A stretch of 34,053 nt of DNA from Muribaculaceae bacterium (GTDB lineage: Bacteria > Bacteroidota > Bacteroidia > Bacteroidales > Muribaculaceae), in the NCBI GenBank assembly GCA_029070945.1, contig JAIEBK010000185.1:1-34053 (forward strand). The letters are read 5' to 3'. The notes beneath the pieces are model-generated. The model did no database searches. It was not told the origin of the DNA and saw only the letters and a program-made list of their open reading frames with translations. Positions 1 through 8,078 of the stretch are shown here, one piece after another; position 1 is the first letter of the stretch, and the number at the start of each line of letters is the position of its first letter. A program made the position numbers and the translations under genes.

Positions 1-69
1 CGCGTCACCAAGCGGAAGCTGCAATATAACCTATTAATTAACATTATTTTATATTGACATATTATTTAC
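1..69 (+). other. Left edge: probable tail of an upstream gene, then AT-rich spacer
   Basis: The first roughly 30 bases have coding-like composition, and the rest is AT-rich. All three forward frames close here, at 27-29, 35-37 and 55-57, so the frame of any upstream gene cannot be fixed. From the genes that follow I infer an ECF sigma factor upstream, because in Bacteroidales small proteins like the one at 70 commonly sit directly after such a gene. A TTGACA lies at 54-59 but is too close to the next start to be its -35 element, and no TAnnTTTG box is present. Confidence 0.3.
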
Positions 70-480
70 ATGGGAACAAGACACGACATACTCGAAAAGG
101 CTGACCACAAGACGGGATACACCGTTCCTGAGGGTTATTTCGACAGTGTCAGGAGCAAGATAATGCAAAATCTGCCGGAATATCAGGAGGCGAAGCCGGA
201 AAAACTCTCCATGTGGAAGAGGGTGCAGCCTTATGTATATATGGCGGCGATGTTTGCCGGCATATGGTGCATGATGAAGATGTTCCATATGATGACAACC
301 ACCGACCTCAGCCTTGACAATCCGCCAGAATCCGTTGCTCTGGCTATGGCCGATCCTGACCACAACGCATATTGGATCTCAGAGACCGACAATTCCGAGG
401 TTTTTGAGCTTGAGGATGAACTTTGCGATTCATATGACTCCTTTGACGATTTCAAGAAGGACTTCGATAATACACTTTAA
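70..480 (+). CDS. Small single-pass membrane protein, possible anti-sigma-type partner
   Basis: This encodes 136 residues. The N-terminal part (about 1-50) is soluble and contains the pattern VPEGYFDSV followed by a predicted helix. Residues about 53-75 are one hydrophobic, methionine-rich segment (starting YVYMAAMFAGIW), and the C-terminal 60 residues are strongly acidic. The VPEGYF signature is frequent in short Bacteroidetes proteins encoded right after ECF sigma factors, which are often presumed to be anti-sigma factors; that role is inference from context. There is no signal peptide, so an N-in orientation with the acidic tail outside is plausible. The gene ends two bases before the next one, so they are almost certainly co-transcribed. 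There is no visible ribosome binding site before the ATG, as is normal in this group. Confidence 0.6.
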   Translation: MGTRHDILEKADHKTGYTVPEGYFDSVRSKIMQNLPEYQEAKPEKLSMWKRVQPYVYMAAMFAGIWCMMKMFHMMTTTDLSLDNPPESVALAMADPDHNAYWISETDNSEVFELEDELCDSYDSFDDFKKDFDNTL

Positions 481-482
481 CG

Positions 483-1034
483 ATGAAAAAACATATTTCA
501 ATTTTACTCTTAACCCTTCTCTGCATTCCTGCCCTGTTCGCCCAGGAAGACAAGGCTAAGATGCGCGAGGAGATGCAGAAGTTCAAGATCGATTTCCTTG
601 CAAAGGAGATGGGACTTTCTGAAAAACAAAAATCCGAGTTCACTCCTTTATATAATGAATATGACGAGCAACGCCGACAGGCAGGAGCTGAAGTCTGGAA
701 GTTGGAACGAAAGCTTAAGAAAGACAAAAATGCTTCTGAGGCTGACTATAAGAAACTCTCGGAGCTTCAGCAGACAGCCCGCGAAAAGGACAATGAAATA
801 GTAAAGAAATTTGACAAACGTCTTGAATCCATCCTTACGGCCAAGCAGATCTATACGATGCATCAGGGCGAGGAGAAATTCTTCGAGAAAATGAAGGAGA
901 TGCGTAAGAAACACCGTGACGGTAAGCACCCGCATGGGAAACCTGACCCGAATCGCCCGAACAAAGCACATAAGGATAAAAAAGACAGTCCAACACCCGG
1001 CGATGGCTGCAATCCGGATAACTCCGACTGCTGA
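483..1034 (+). CDS. Spy/CpxP-like periplasmic stress protein
   Basis: This encodes 183 residues with a clear signal peptide (MKKHISILLLTLLCIPALFA, cleavage before QE). The mature protein is almost entirely charged helix. It contains EMGLSEKQKSEF near the N-terminus and an LTAKQ motif near residue 120, which fits the LTxxQ pattern of Spy/CpxP-type periplasmic chaperone and sensor proteins. The last 45 residues are a basic, His- and Pro-rich tail (repeated K, H, P and D) with two cysteines at the very end; metal or anion binding is possible but unproven. The gene starts two bases after the membrane-protein gene and is followed 28 bases later by the large macroglobulin-like gene. Role in envelope stress is inferred from family and context. 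It could instead be an unrelated helical periplasmic protein. Confidence 0.6.
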   Translation: MKKHISILLLTLLCIPALFAQEDKAKMREEMQKFKIDFLAKEMGLSEKQKSEFTPLYNEYDEQRRQAGAEVWKLERKLKKDKNASEADYKKLSELQQTAREKDNEIVKKFDKRLESILTAKQIYTMHQGEEKFFEKMKEMRKKHRDGKHPHGKPDPNRPNKAHKDKKDSPTPGDGCNPDNSDC

Positions 1035-1062
1035 ACCTCGCCGACAGGATAAGTGGTAAGAT

Positions 1063-4000
1063 ATGAAAAAACATCTTTTTTCCCTACGTACAGTTGCCCT
1101 CATGGCAACTGTCGTGTTTTTAGGAGGTCTGGGCTTTTCAGACGCTTCCGCAAAAACAGTGAGAGCAACAAAGACCTCCAAGACAACAAAAATGAACACT
1201 CCCGATTTCGCATATCCCAGGACGGTGGAGAAAAATGCTTCCGCCGATCTCGATAAAGCTGTGGCGCATAGCAACTGGCAGGATGCTGTGGAAGCCACAA
1301 TCCGGATTGTGACTGCCGACAACATCGTCAGAAGGAAAAACGCCGTGAAGGGAATCGCAAGGATCGACAGCGTGGCATCGCTCGCTCCGGAGTCGTGGAA
1401 GCCGGCTTTCAATCTCATCCGCGCTGACATATATTCAGCAGTCTACGGATCAATACGATGGCAGGCCGATACCCGTAAGCTTCCGTTAGACTCGGTGCCT
1501 TCCGATCCATTTGAATGGAGCCGGGAGATATTTGCAGATAAGATCTACGAAATCTGCAGCGATATCATCAGGTCTTCATCAAGCGACACACGTGCGCTAA
1601 AGGAATGGGGTAAGATTATCGAAAATTCTGCCGATGCTTATGCACTTGGTATGACTGTCGAGGAGTTTCTGTGCCAGAGATGTTTCACGCTTCTCGGAAA
1701 CTTCGCTGATGAATCAAAAGACGTAATTCCTTTTTTTATCACCTCATCCGAACCACAGACACCGGCTCAGAAATGCGCGGACCTCAGAAACAAGGCGATC
1801 GACCGACTTATAGAGTGTGCATCAGACAGGGGCCAGAGTCTGCTTCTCGCCCGGGCACTTTTCGACAAAGTCAATACACTCCCATACTCGGTTCGCATGA
1901 CGTCAATCATAAAGGCATACGACAGAGTAAAGGGAACGGAAGGTGAGCAGCTCATTCTGTCGAAGTTCCGTGACTATGTTAACGAGGATCCGGCTCCCGG
2001 CGTCGAATCCCCTTTCCCTTACAGCAAGAAAGACTACGTAGACATGCTTCGCAAATCAGTGACTGACTTTCCAAAGGCGCGTTATGTCAACAGCCTGAAG
2101 AACATCATCAACGATCTCACCCGTCCATTCTCAGAGATCAGATATGCGGGGCAGTACCTTACGACATCTGACATCACAATGGATGTCAGACTTTCCAACT
2201 GCAATGAATCATGGGTACTCGTCTACGACTATTCTCCTTTCGCCAATGTCACTAACAATCCTCCTAAGAACCGAGAGGTTGCTGCTCGATGCCGCCTTGT
2301 AAAGGCAGCGAAAGTATCAGCTGACGGACAAACACCATTTTCTGCTGACACCAAAGCCGTAATAGGAAAACTTCCAAAGGGGAAATACGTTGTGATTCCG
2401 AGCGCAACATCCGACAGGAAGGGTATCTACTCCAATATCCTCAATGATTCATGGAGAGAGCCATTCACGGTAAGCGACATTTCAGTCATGACGCTACAAT
2501 GCCCTGATGCCTGCACCCGGATCTTCGTGGTAGACGGAGGTAATGGCCGTCCGATAGAAGGAGCCCAGGTGAAAGTCTACACACGCAAGAACTATTCCTC
2601 GCCACGTCAGCTCGTAAAGACGATGACTACAGACAGTAAAGGATGCGTGACAGTAGCAGAGGAAAGGTTTGAGATCGAGGCTCTCTATAACGGATCGAAA
2701 TGGAGCAGTGAATCACGCTATTATAATTCTACCGCGCGCCGGGATACCACTGTATCTAACAGAGTGCATATCCTCACTGACAAAGCTTTGTTCCATCCGG
2801 GCGACAGTCTGCAGGCAGTCATGATCGCATATGGATCGCGGGAAGCTAATATGTATCTCAACAAGGAAATGGAATTTGATGTCATCCTTAGAGACGCTAA
2901 CGGCAAGGAAGTGGCGACCCAATCCGTGACAACCGACCGATTCGGACGCGCTGAAGTTGATTTCGAAGTGCCGGCACAAGGCCTTTTGGGTGCCTGGCAG
3001 ATCAATGCATATAGTTCAGACAAGAAATGGCTGGGATCGACTTCAATCCAGGTAGCAGATTATGTCGCGCCTACGTTCTTTGTCACGTCCGAGCATACTG
3101 AAGAGGATGTCAATCCGGGCGACATAGTAAATCTGAAGGGTCAGGTACTCACATACTCCGGAATGCCCGTAGGTGGCGCCACAGTAAGATATAGCGTATC
3201 ATATACGCCTCCGATGCGCTGGTTTACATCGGGATCCGCCACATATGACGGATCTGTGACGGCTGATGCCGACGGCAGATATGCCATTGAGCTTCCGACG
3301 TCAAATCTCAAGGGCACACAGTTTGAGCGTGGATGTTTCTCCGTGCAGCTGTCAGCCACATCCCCCGCAGGTGAAACGCAAAACGGTCCTGTAGAAAGAT
3401 TTGCCATAGGCAATGAATATAGCATATTCCCGGTGGATGGATTCAGGAAAATGAATATTACAGACAGTATCGCGCCGATCACCTTCTATGTCAACGATAT
3501 ACTGGGCAGAAGAGTCAAAAAAGAATTGACTTATGAGATGATTGACAACTCGACGAAAGAGACAGTTGCTTCGGGATCATTCACATCACCTCTCCTGACT
3601 CTTCCACAAAAACATTATCCTTCTGCTGAATACACGGTCAAGGTAGCATTGAAGGACCAGCCGGAAGTAAAAGCAGAGAGACTCGTTACCCTATGGCGAA
3701 GCAGTGATAAGTCTGCGCCCGCGGGCACCAGACTCTGGATCACGAATGATCAGATTACCGCCGGCCACAGCGAAAAGACAGTGGAAGTGACGGTAGGCAG
3801 CGGCGTAGAAGACAGATGGATACCCGCGGTGTTGTCTGCCGATGGAGAAATACTCTCGATGGAGTGGCTGCATATAGTAAAGGATAATGTCCTGGTGCCG
3901 GTTGATGCGCCGAAGGGCAATCAGAAATACATCCTTAATCTCAGCTGGCTCTCCGATCTGGAGACGGAAATGCAAAATATAACCGTACTTTCAGCTGCTT

Positions 4001-6879
4001 CCGAAGAGAAGCTGAAGGTAGAGACAGAATCATTCCGCGACAAGATTTCGGCCGGAGACAAGGAACGATGGTCATTCCGGTTCTATCGGAAATCCTCAAA
4101 GGCATCGGAGATCCCCGCAATGGCGGTGATGACCGACGCTGCCCTCAACGCGATCACTCCTTTCAACTGGAATTTCGCTCCACAGCCTAATAGATACGGG
4201 ACATTCTATTTAATGAGGGAAATGAATAATTTCCCCCGCTGGATTCACACGGCTCTACGGAAAATTGGCTACCTCTCCTATAATTCCCTTTCATTCCCCA
4301 AAATAAATGACTACGGACAGGATTGGGGTTTCAACGGAGGAATGTATTACGACGACGATGGGGTGGCATATATAACAGGTGAAATTAAAAATGAAATGGC
4401 TGTAATGCGAAGCACCGCCTCAATGAAACTGGCTGCCCCCGTCATGAACAGTATGGCGACCGCCGATTCTGATATGGCAGTTGTGGAAGAAGCGGAAGAG
4501 GAAGACGCGGTTATGGAGGAAGGGATGGTTGCAGGATATGGCAATGCCGGGACACCTGCTAATCAGGAAACAACTGAACTTCGTGAGACGGAATGCCCTG
4601 TTGCGTTCTTCATGCCGAGTCTCGTTTCCGATGATAACGGTGTCGTGAACATTGACTTTACAGTTCCAAATTTCAACACCACATGGGCTTTCCAGCTGAT
4701 TGGATACGATAAGGAACTCCAGACAGCCAAAACCACTCTCGAGGCCGTAGCTTCGAAACCAATCATGGTTTCGACCCATGCTCCGCGATTCGTGCGTACC
4801 GGCGATGTGATAGAACTGACAGCTACTGTTTTCAACAACTCGGATGAGGAATGCTCTCCGAAATGCCGTTTTGAACTCGTAGACCTTGTATCAGGCAAGA
4901 CCATTGTCGCCAAGGACTTCACTCCTGATGCCGTAGAGATAGGATCAGGAAGAGTCATTACCATGCAATGGCATGTTCCGTCAGATGTATCAGCTGTAGG
5001 ATTCCGTGCCTTTGCGGAGGCAAACGGACATCGTGACGGCGAGCAGGCGCTCGTTCCTGTTATCCCGGCTTCTTCCCCGATAGTGGAGTCCACTCCGTTC
5101 TGGATAGCTCCCGACAACGGTAAAATGGAGGCAAAGCTTCCGAAATTCAAGGCTACAGATCAGGTCACCCTTCAATACTGCGACAACCCTGCATGGTACT
5201 GCATTACAGCACTTCCCGACATAGTAAAGCCTGAATCCAAGAGCATTACATCGAAAATAAAGGCTTTATTCGGCAATGTAATCGCATATAACCTTATCTC
5301 TACAAGACCGGATCTGAAAAGTGGTCTTGAGGCACTTCTTAGCGATAAGGACTCTGAGTTCGCTGCCCTCAAGAGCAATCTTGAGAAGGACGGCAACCTG
5401 AAGATAACCGAGCTTTCAAACACCCCATGGGTGAACAATGCCGAGTCGGAGACACTTCGTATGAGCCGTCTCGGATCACTGCTCGACGATGCTTATGCAA
5501 AGAAAACCATCGGAGAGATTGTTGATGACATACGAGGTCTGCAAGGCTCCGACGGCGGATGGAGCTGGTGTCCGGAAATGGAGTCGTCAACGTGGATCAC
5601 CCGCGACGTTCTCCGACATTTCGCCATGATCATGAAGGCCGGAGCACAGAGTAGCCTCGATGATTACGAAACAATGCTCAGAAATGGAATCAGATATGTC
5701 GACACAGAGACTGTGAAGGACTATAGGAAATATCACAGGAAAGGGGAATCACTAAGCTATCTTCTCGACTGGCTCTACGTACGCGGCAGTTTCCCGACGT
5801 CTTACATTTCTTCCGGCTCATACGGTAAGGAGATGTCATCGATAGCTGTCAAGGCTGTCAGGGACATTGCTTCAGAGTGGAAAGATATGGGTATAGGTCA
5901 GAAAGCTAAGGCAGCCATCGTGCTATGGAGGGCCGGAGAACGCAGGACTTCTAACGAAATACTCGAATCACTCCGACAGTTTGCAAGCGAGAGTCCGGAA
6001 AAAGGAATGTGGTTTGACAATCTGAACTCCGGGCGGGATGGAATGTCTGTATTGCAGACCACTACCCTTGTCCTTGAAGCCTTTGCTGAGATCCAGCCAA
6101 CCAACGCTATTGTCGACAGTCTTCGTCAATGGCTTGTACTCGGACGTCAGTATCAGGACTGGGGAAAGAACACTTATACAGTGGAGACAGTCAACGCTAT
6201 CCTGTCGTCAGGCACAGACTGGAATGGAGCGCTGACTTCTCAGTCCGCATCATCCGAAGATACTCCTGTATTCACCCTCAAGGGCAAAAAGCTAAAACTG
6301 CCTGAGACAGCAAAGCTTACGGGCGCGTTTACACTTACCTTGAATCCAAAGGATGCGTCCGGAAAGACACTTTCCATAATGCGAAAAGGAAAGTCGCCTG
6401 CATGGGGAGGTGTTATAAGCCAGTATGAAGCCCCGATCATGGAGGTGGCTCCGGCCGAAGTTCCTGATCTGTCAATCCGTAAAAGTGTTGTAGCTTTAGT
6501 GGAAGATGACAACGGTCAACTGATCCCAAAGGAAGGAATAGAACTGACCAAAGGCATGAAGGTTCGTGTCACACTCTTCATCACAGCCGGGCGCGATATG
6601 GATTATGTGGCGGTCACAGACGAACGCAGCGCGTGTCTCGAACCTGTCGACCAGCTTTCCGGCTACACTCATTCCGACAGGGTCGGTTTCTACCGTGAGG
6701 TTCGCGACAGCCAAACAAACCTCTTCTTCGGATGGCTCCCGAAGGGACAGCATGTGATAAGCTACGACTGCACAGTCAGTCAGGACGGTAAGTTCAGCTG
6801 TGGAATAGCCACCATCCAGTCGCAGTATTCGCCCCTCACCACAGCACACTCGGCTGGTATGACTCTCAATGTCAAATAA
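1063..6879 (+). CDS. Alpha-2-macroglobulin-like envelope protein (MG2 family), thioester absent
   Basis: This encodes 1938 residues. An N-terminal signal peptide (cleavage after SDASA, about residue 30) implies export. Residues about 50-480 are a helical and beta N-terminal region, and a regulatory-type beta domain follows (about 485-540, with GRPIEGAQVKVYTR). An MG2-like domain starts near 569 (ILTDKALFHPGDS). A low-complexity acidic, methionine-rich stretch (about 1125-1165) sits where a bait region would lie. The macroglobulin core domain begins near 1177 (ECPVAFFMPSL). A helical toroid domain follows, with GSDGGWSW near 1496. The C-terminal domain is receptor-binding-like (YVAVTDERSACLEPVDQ). 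No CxEQ thioester was found, so covalent trapping is not expected. The family is thought to guard the periplasm against proteases or to act in envelope maintenance. It is the last gene before a strong terminator and lies 28 bases after the Spy-like gene, which supports a shared stress operon. Confidence 0.85.
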   Translation: MKKHLFSLRTVALMATVVFLGGLGFSDASAKTVRATKTSKTTKMNTPDFAYPRTVEKNASADLDKAVAHSNWQDAVEATIRIVTADNIVRRKNAVKGIARIDSVASLAPESWKPAFNLIRADIYSAVYGSIRWQADTRKLPLDSVPSDPFEWSREIFADKIYEICSDIIRSSSSDTRALKEWGKIIENSADAYALGMTVEEFLCQRCFTLLGNFADESKDVIPFFITSSEPQTPAQKCADLRNKAIDRLIECASDRGQSLLLARALFDKVNTLPYSVRMTSIIKAYDRVKGTEGEQLILSKFRDYVNEDPAPGVESPFPYSKKDYVDMLRKSVTDFPKARYVNSLKNIINDLTRPFSEIRYAGQYLTTSDITMDVRLSNCNESWVLVYDYSPFANVTNNPPKNREVAARCRLVKAAKVSADGQTPFSADTKAVIGKLPKGKYVVIPSATSDRKGIYSNILNDSWREPFTVSDISVMTLQCPDACTRIFVVDGGNGRPIEGAQVKVYTRKNYSSPRQLVKTMTTDSKGCVTVAEERFEIEALYNGSKWSSESRYYNSTARRDTTVSNRVHILTDKALFHPGDSLQAVMIAYGSREANMYLNKEMEFDVILRDANGKEVATQSVTTDRFGRAEVDFEVPAQGLLGAWQINAYSSDKKWLGSTSIQVADYVAPTFFVTSEHTEEDVNPGDIVNLKGQVLTYSGMPVGGATVRYSVSYTPPMRWFTSGSATYDGSVTADADGRYAIELPTSNLKGTQFERGCFSVQLSATSPAGETQNGPVERFAIGNEYSIFPVDGFRKMNITDSIAPITFYVNDILGRRVKKELTYEMIDNSTKETVASGSFTSPLLTLPQKHYPSAEYTVKVALKDQPEVKAERLVTLWRSSDKSAPAGTRLWITNDQITAGHSEKTVEVTVGSGVEDRWIPAVLSADGEILSMEWLHIVKDNVLVPVDAPKGNQKYILNLSWLSDLETEMQNITVLSAASEEKLKVETESFRDKISAGDKERWSFRFYRKSSKASEIPAMAVMTDAALNAITPFNWNFAPQPNRYGTFYLMREMNNFPRWIHTALRKIGYLSYNSLSFPKINDYGQDWGFNGGMYYDDDGVAYITGEIKNEMAVMRSTASMKLAAPVMNSMATADSDMAVVEEAEEEDAVMEEGMVAGYGNAGTPANQETTELRETECPVAFFMPSLVSDDNGVVNIDFTVPNFNTTWAFQLIGYDKELQTAKTTLEAVASKPIMVSTHAPRFVRTGDVIELTATVFNNSDEECSPKCRFELVDLVSGKTIVAKDFTPDAVEIGSGRVITMQWHVPSDVSAVGFRAFAEANGHRDGEQALVPVIPASSPIVESTPFWIAPDNGKMEAKLPKFKATDQVTLQYCDNPAWYCITALPDIVKPESKSITSKIKALFGNVIAYNLISTRPDLKSGLEALLSDKDSEFAALKSNLEKDGNLKITELSNTPWVNNAESETLRMSRLGSLLDDAYAKKTIGEIVDDIRGLQGSDGGWSWCPEMESSTWITRDVLRHFAMIMKAGAQSSLDDYETMLRNGIRYVDTETVKDYRKYHRKGESLSYLLDWLYVRGSFPTSYISSGSYGKEMSSIAVKAVRDIASEWKDMGIGQKAKAAIVLWRAGERRTSNEILESLRQFASESPEKGMWFDNLNSGRDGMSVLQTTTLVLEAFAEIQPTNAIVDSLRQWLVLGRQYQDWGKNTYTVETVNAILSSGTDWNGALTSQSASSEDTPVFTLKGKKLKLPETAKLTGAFTLTLNPKDASGKTLSIMRKGKSPAWGGVISQYEAPIMEVAPAEVPDLSIRKSVVALVEDDNGQLIPKEGIELTKGMKVRVTLFITAGRDMDYVAVTDERSACLEPVDQLSGYTHSDRVGFYREVRDSQTNLFFGWLPKGQHVISYDCTVSQDGKFSCGIATIQSQYSPLTTAHSAGMTLNVK

Positions 6880-6904
6880 ATCACAGGTCGTTTTTTCGAC
6901 CGGA

Positions 6905-6950
6905 AAAATCGTGAATCCTCTTACTCGTGGATTCGCGATTTTTTTTATTT
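6905..6950 (+). terminator. Rho-independent terminator after the macroglobulin-like gene
   Basis: A 12-base-pair stem (6907-6918 with 6929-6940, one G-T wobble) with a 10-base loop is followed by an uninterrupted run of T from 6939 to 6946. It starts about 27 bases after the stop codon and separates the upstream operon from the nuo promoter. Confidence 0.9.
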
Positions 6951-6954
6951 TGTG

Positions 6955-6985
6955 TTGTAAATTTAAGAAATTTTAAGTATCTTTG
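6955..6985 (+). promoter_or_regulatory. Bacteroides-type promoter for the nuo-atp operon
   Basis: TTG at 6955-6957 (-33 element) is separated by 20 bases from TATCTTTG at 6978-6985, an exact match to the Bacteroides -7 consensus TAnnTTTG. Transcription should start near 6990, giving a leader of about 70 bases before nuoA. Its position just after a strong terminator and before the 18-gene block makes it the main promoter. No internal promoter of this quality was found before atpD or atpG. Confidence 0.8.
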
Positions 6986-7059
6986 CACTCGAATAGTGGA
7001 CCTATTGTGCGCTATTTCAACTTGACATCAGAATAAACAATTAAAACACAATAACTTTT

Positions 7060-7431
7060 ATGAATTTACTGTTGGAAATAAGCAACGGAGATCTTGCGGT
7101 AACCGCTACCCTGACAGGCATTGGCCTTGTGTTTGCGGCTCTACTTATCGCCAGACTCATCTCCCCTAAATCCTATTCGGTAAAGAAAGGCGAGACCTAT
7201 GAGTGCGGTATCCCGACCCGCGGAGAATCTATGATTCAGTTCAAGTCAGGCTACTACATTTTCGCCATCCTGTTTCTTCTTTTCGATGTCGAGACAGTCT
7301 TCCTCTATCCCTGGGCCACAATCATGCGTAGCCTTGGTCCCTCGGGACTTCTCTGTGTCGCTATCTTCTTGTTCATTCTTATTTTAGGCCTGGCTTACGC
7401 CTGGCGGAAAGGAGCGCTCAAATGGCAGTAA
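7060..7431 (+). CDS. nuoA: NADH-quinone oxidoreductase subunit A
   Basis: This encodes a 123-residue membrane subunit of respiratory complex I, part of the membrane arm next to the quinone-binding site. Three hydrophobic helices are visible (about 12-34, 65-84 and 94-114). The first loop holds the conserved YECGIP cysteine motif, and the second helix carries [12 protein letters not shown], both diagnostic for NuoA. The length is typical. It is the first gene of the nuo-atp block, about 70 bases after the predicted transcription start, and its last 10 bases overlap nuoB, which suggests translational coupling. Identification is secure. Confidence 0.97.
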   Translation: MNLLLEISNGDLAVTATLTGIGLVFAALLIARLISPKSYSVKKGETYECGIPTRGESMIQFKSGYYIFAILFLLFDVETVFLYPWATIMRSLGPSGLLCVAIFLFILILGLAYAWRKGALKWQ

Positions 7432-8039
7432 AAGAACCATCCATCAAGTCGATGAAGCATGAGGACTTCAAAGACAACGAATACATCGATAAACTCGTAG
7501 AGGAACTTAACGCCACCGGCGCCAACGTAGCAGTAGGTAAACTCGACCAGCTCATCAACTGGGGCATCTCCAACTCCCTCTGGCCTCTCTGTTTCGGCAC
7601 AAGCTGCTGCGCCATCGAGTTCATGTGTCTCGGCGCTGCCCGCTACGATATGGCTCGTTTCGGTTTTGAGGTTGCCCGCAACTCACCCCGTCAGGCCGAC
7701 TACATAATGGTGCAGGGCACTATCGTGCACAAGATGGCTCCGGCACTGGTCCGTCTGTATGAGCAGCTTGCCGAACCCAAATATGTGATCGCATGCGGCG
7801 GTTGCGCCGTCAGCGGCGGTCCGTTCAAGAAGTCATATTGCGTTGTCGACGGCGTAGACAAGATTATACCTGTCGACGTGTTCATACCGGGATGTCCCCC
7901 GCGTCCCGAAGCTATGTTCTATGGCCTTATGCAGCTGCAGCGCAAGATCAAGGTCCAGAAGTTCTTCGGTGGTGTCAATCGCCAGCAGAAGATTCAGGAC
8001 TTCTTCCGCAAGCATCCTTCAGAGGCAGGCGAGTATTAA
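7422..8039 (+). CDS. nuoB: NADH-quinone oxidoreductase subunit B, N2 iron-sulfur subunit
   Basis: This encodes 205 residues. NuoB carries the terminal [4Fe-4S] cluster N2, which passes electrons to quinone at the junction of the peripheral and membrane arms. The four expected ligands are present: the adjacent pair Cys62-Cys63 (GTSCCAIEF), Cys128 (CGGCAVSGG) and Cys158 (PGCPPRPE). The first 40 residues are a variable hydrophilic extension, and the C-terminal tail is basic. The ATG overlaps the end of nuoA by 10 bases. The gap to nuoCD is filled by a heptamer array. Since nuoE, F and G are missing, N2 must be fed through NuoI. Confidence 0.97.
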   Translation: MAVKEPSIKSMKHEDFKDNEYIDKLVEELNATGANVAVGKLDQLINWGISNSLWPLCFGTSCCAIEFMCLGAARYDMARFGFEVARNSPRQADYIMVQGTIVHKMAPALVRLYEQLAEPKYVIACGGCAVSGGPFKKSYCVVDGVDKIIPVDVFIPGCPPRPEAMFYGLMQLQRKIKVQKFFGGVNRQQKIQDFFRKHPSEAGEY

Positions 8040-8043
8040 TCTT

Positions 8044-8078
8044 CTTAACTCTTAACACTTAACACTTGACTCTTAAAA
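8044..8078 (+). repeat. Heptamer tandem array between nuoB and nuoCD
   Basis: Five consecutive 7-base units fill the spacer: CTTAACT, CTTAACA, CTTAACA, CTTGACT, CTTAAAA, the last running into the nuoCD ATG. The units contain TAA or TGA at 8046, 8053, 8060, 8067 and 8074, so all three forward frames are closed. TTAA in four of the units also places TAA on the reverse strand. Confidence 0.8.

Noticed and set aside
4500-4560. SusC-like VGYG motif in the macroglobulin (VAGYG)
   Set aside because: It lies in a low-complexity acidic stretch with no plug-domain context; likely chance.
8066-8077. Upstream TTG start for nuoCD
   Set aside because: It would start inside the heptamer array and adds only four residues without family similarity; ATG 8078 is better.
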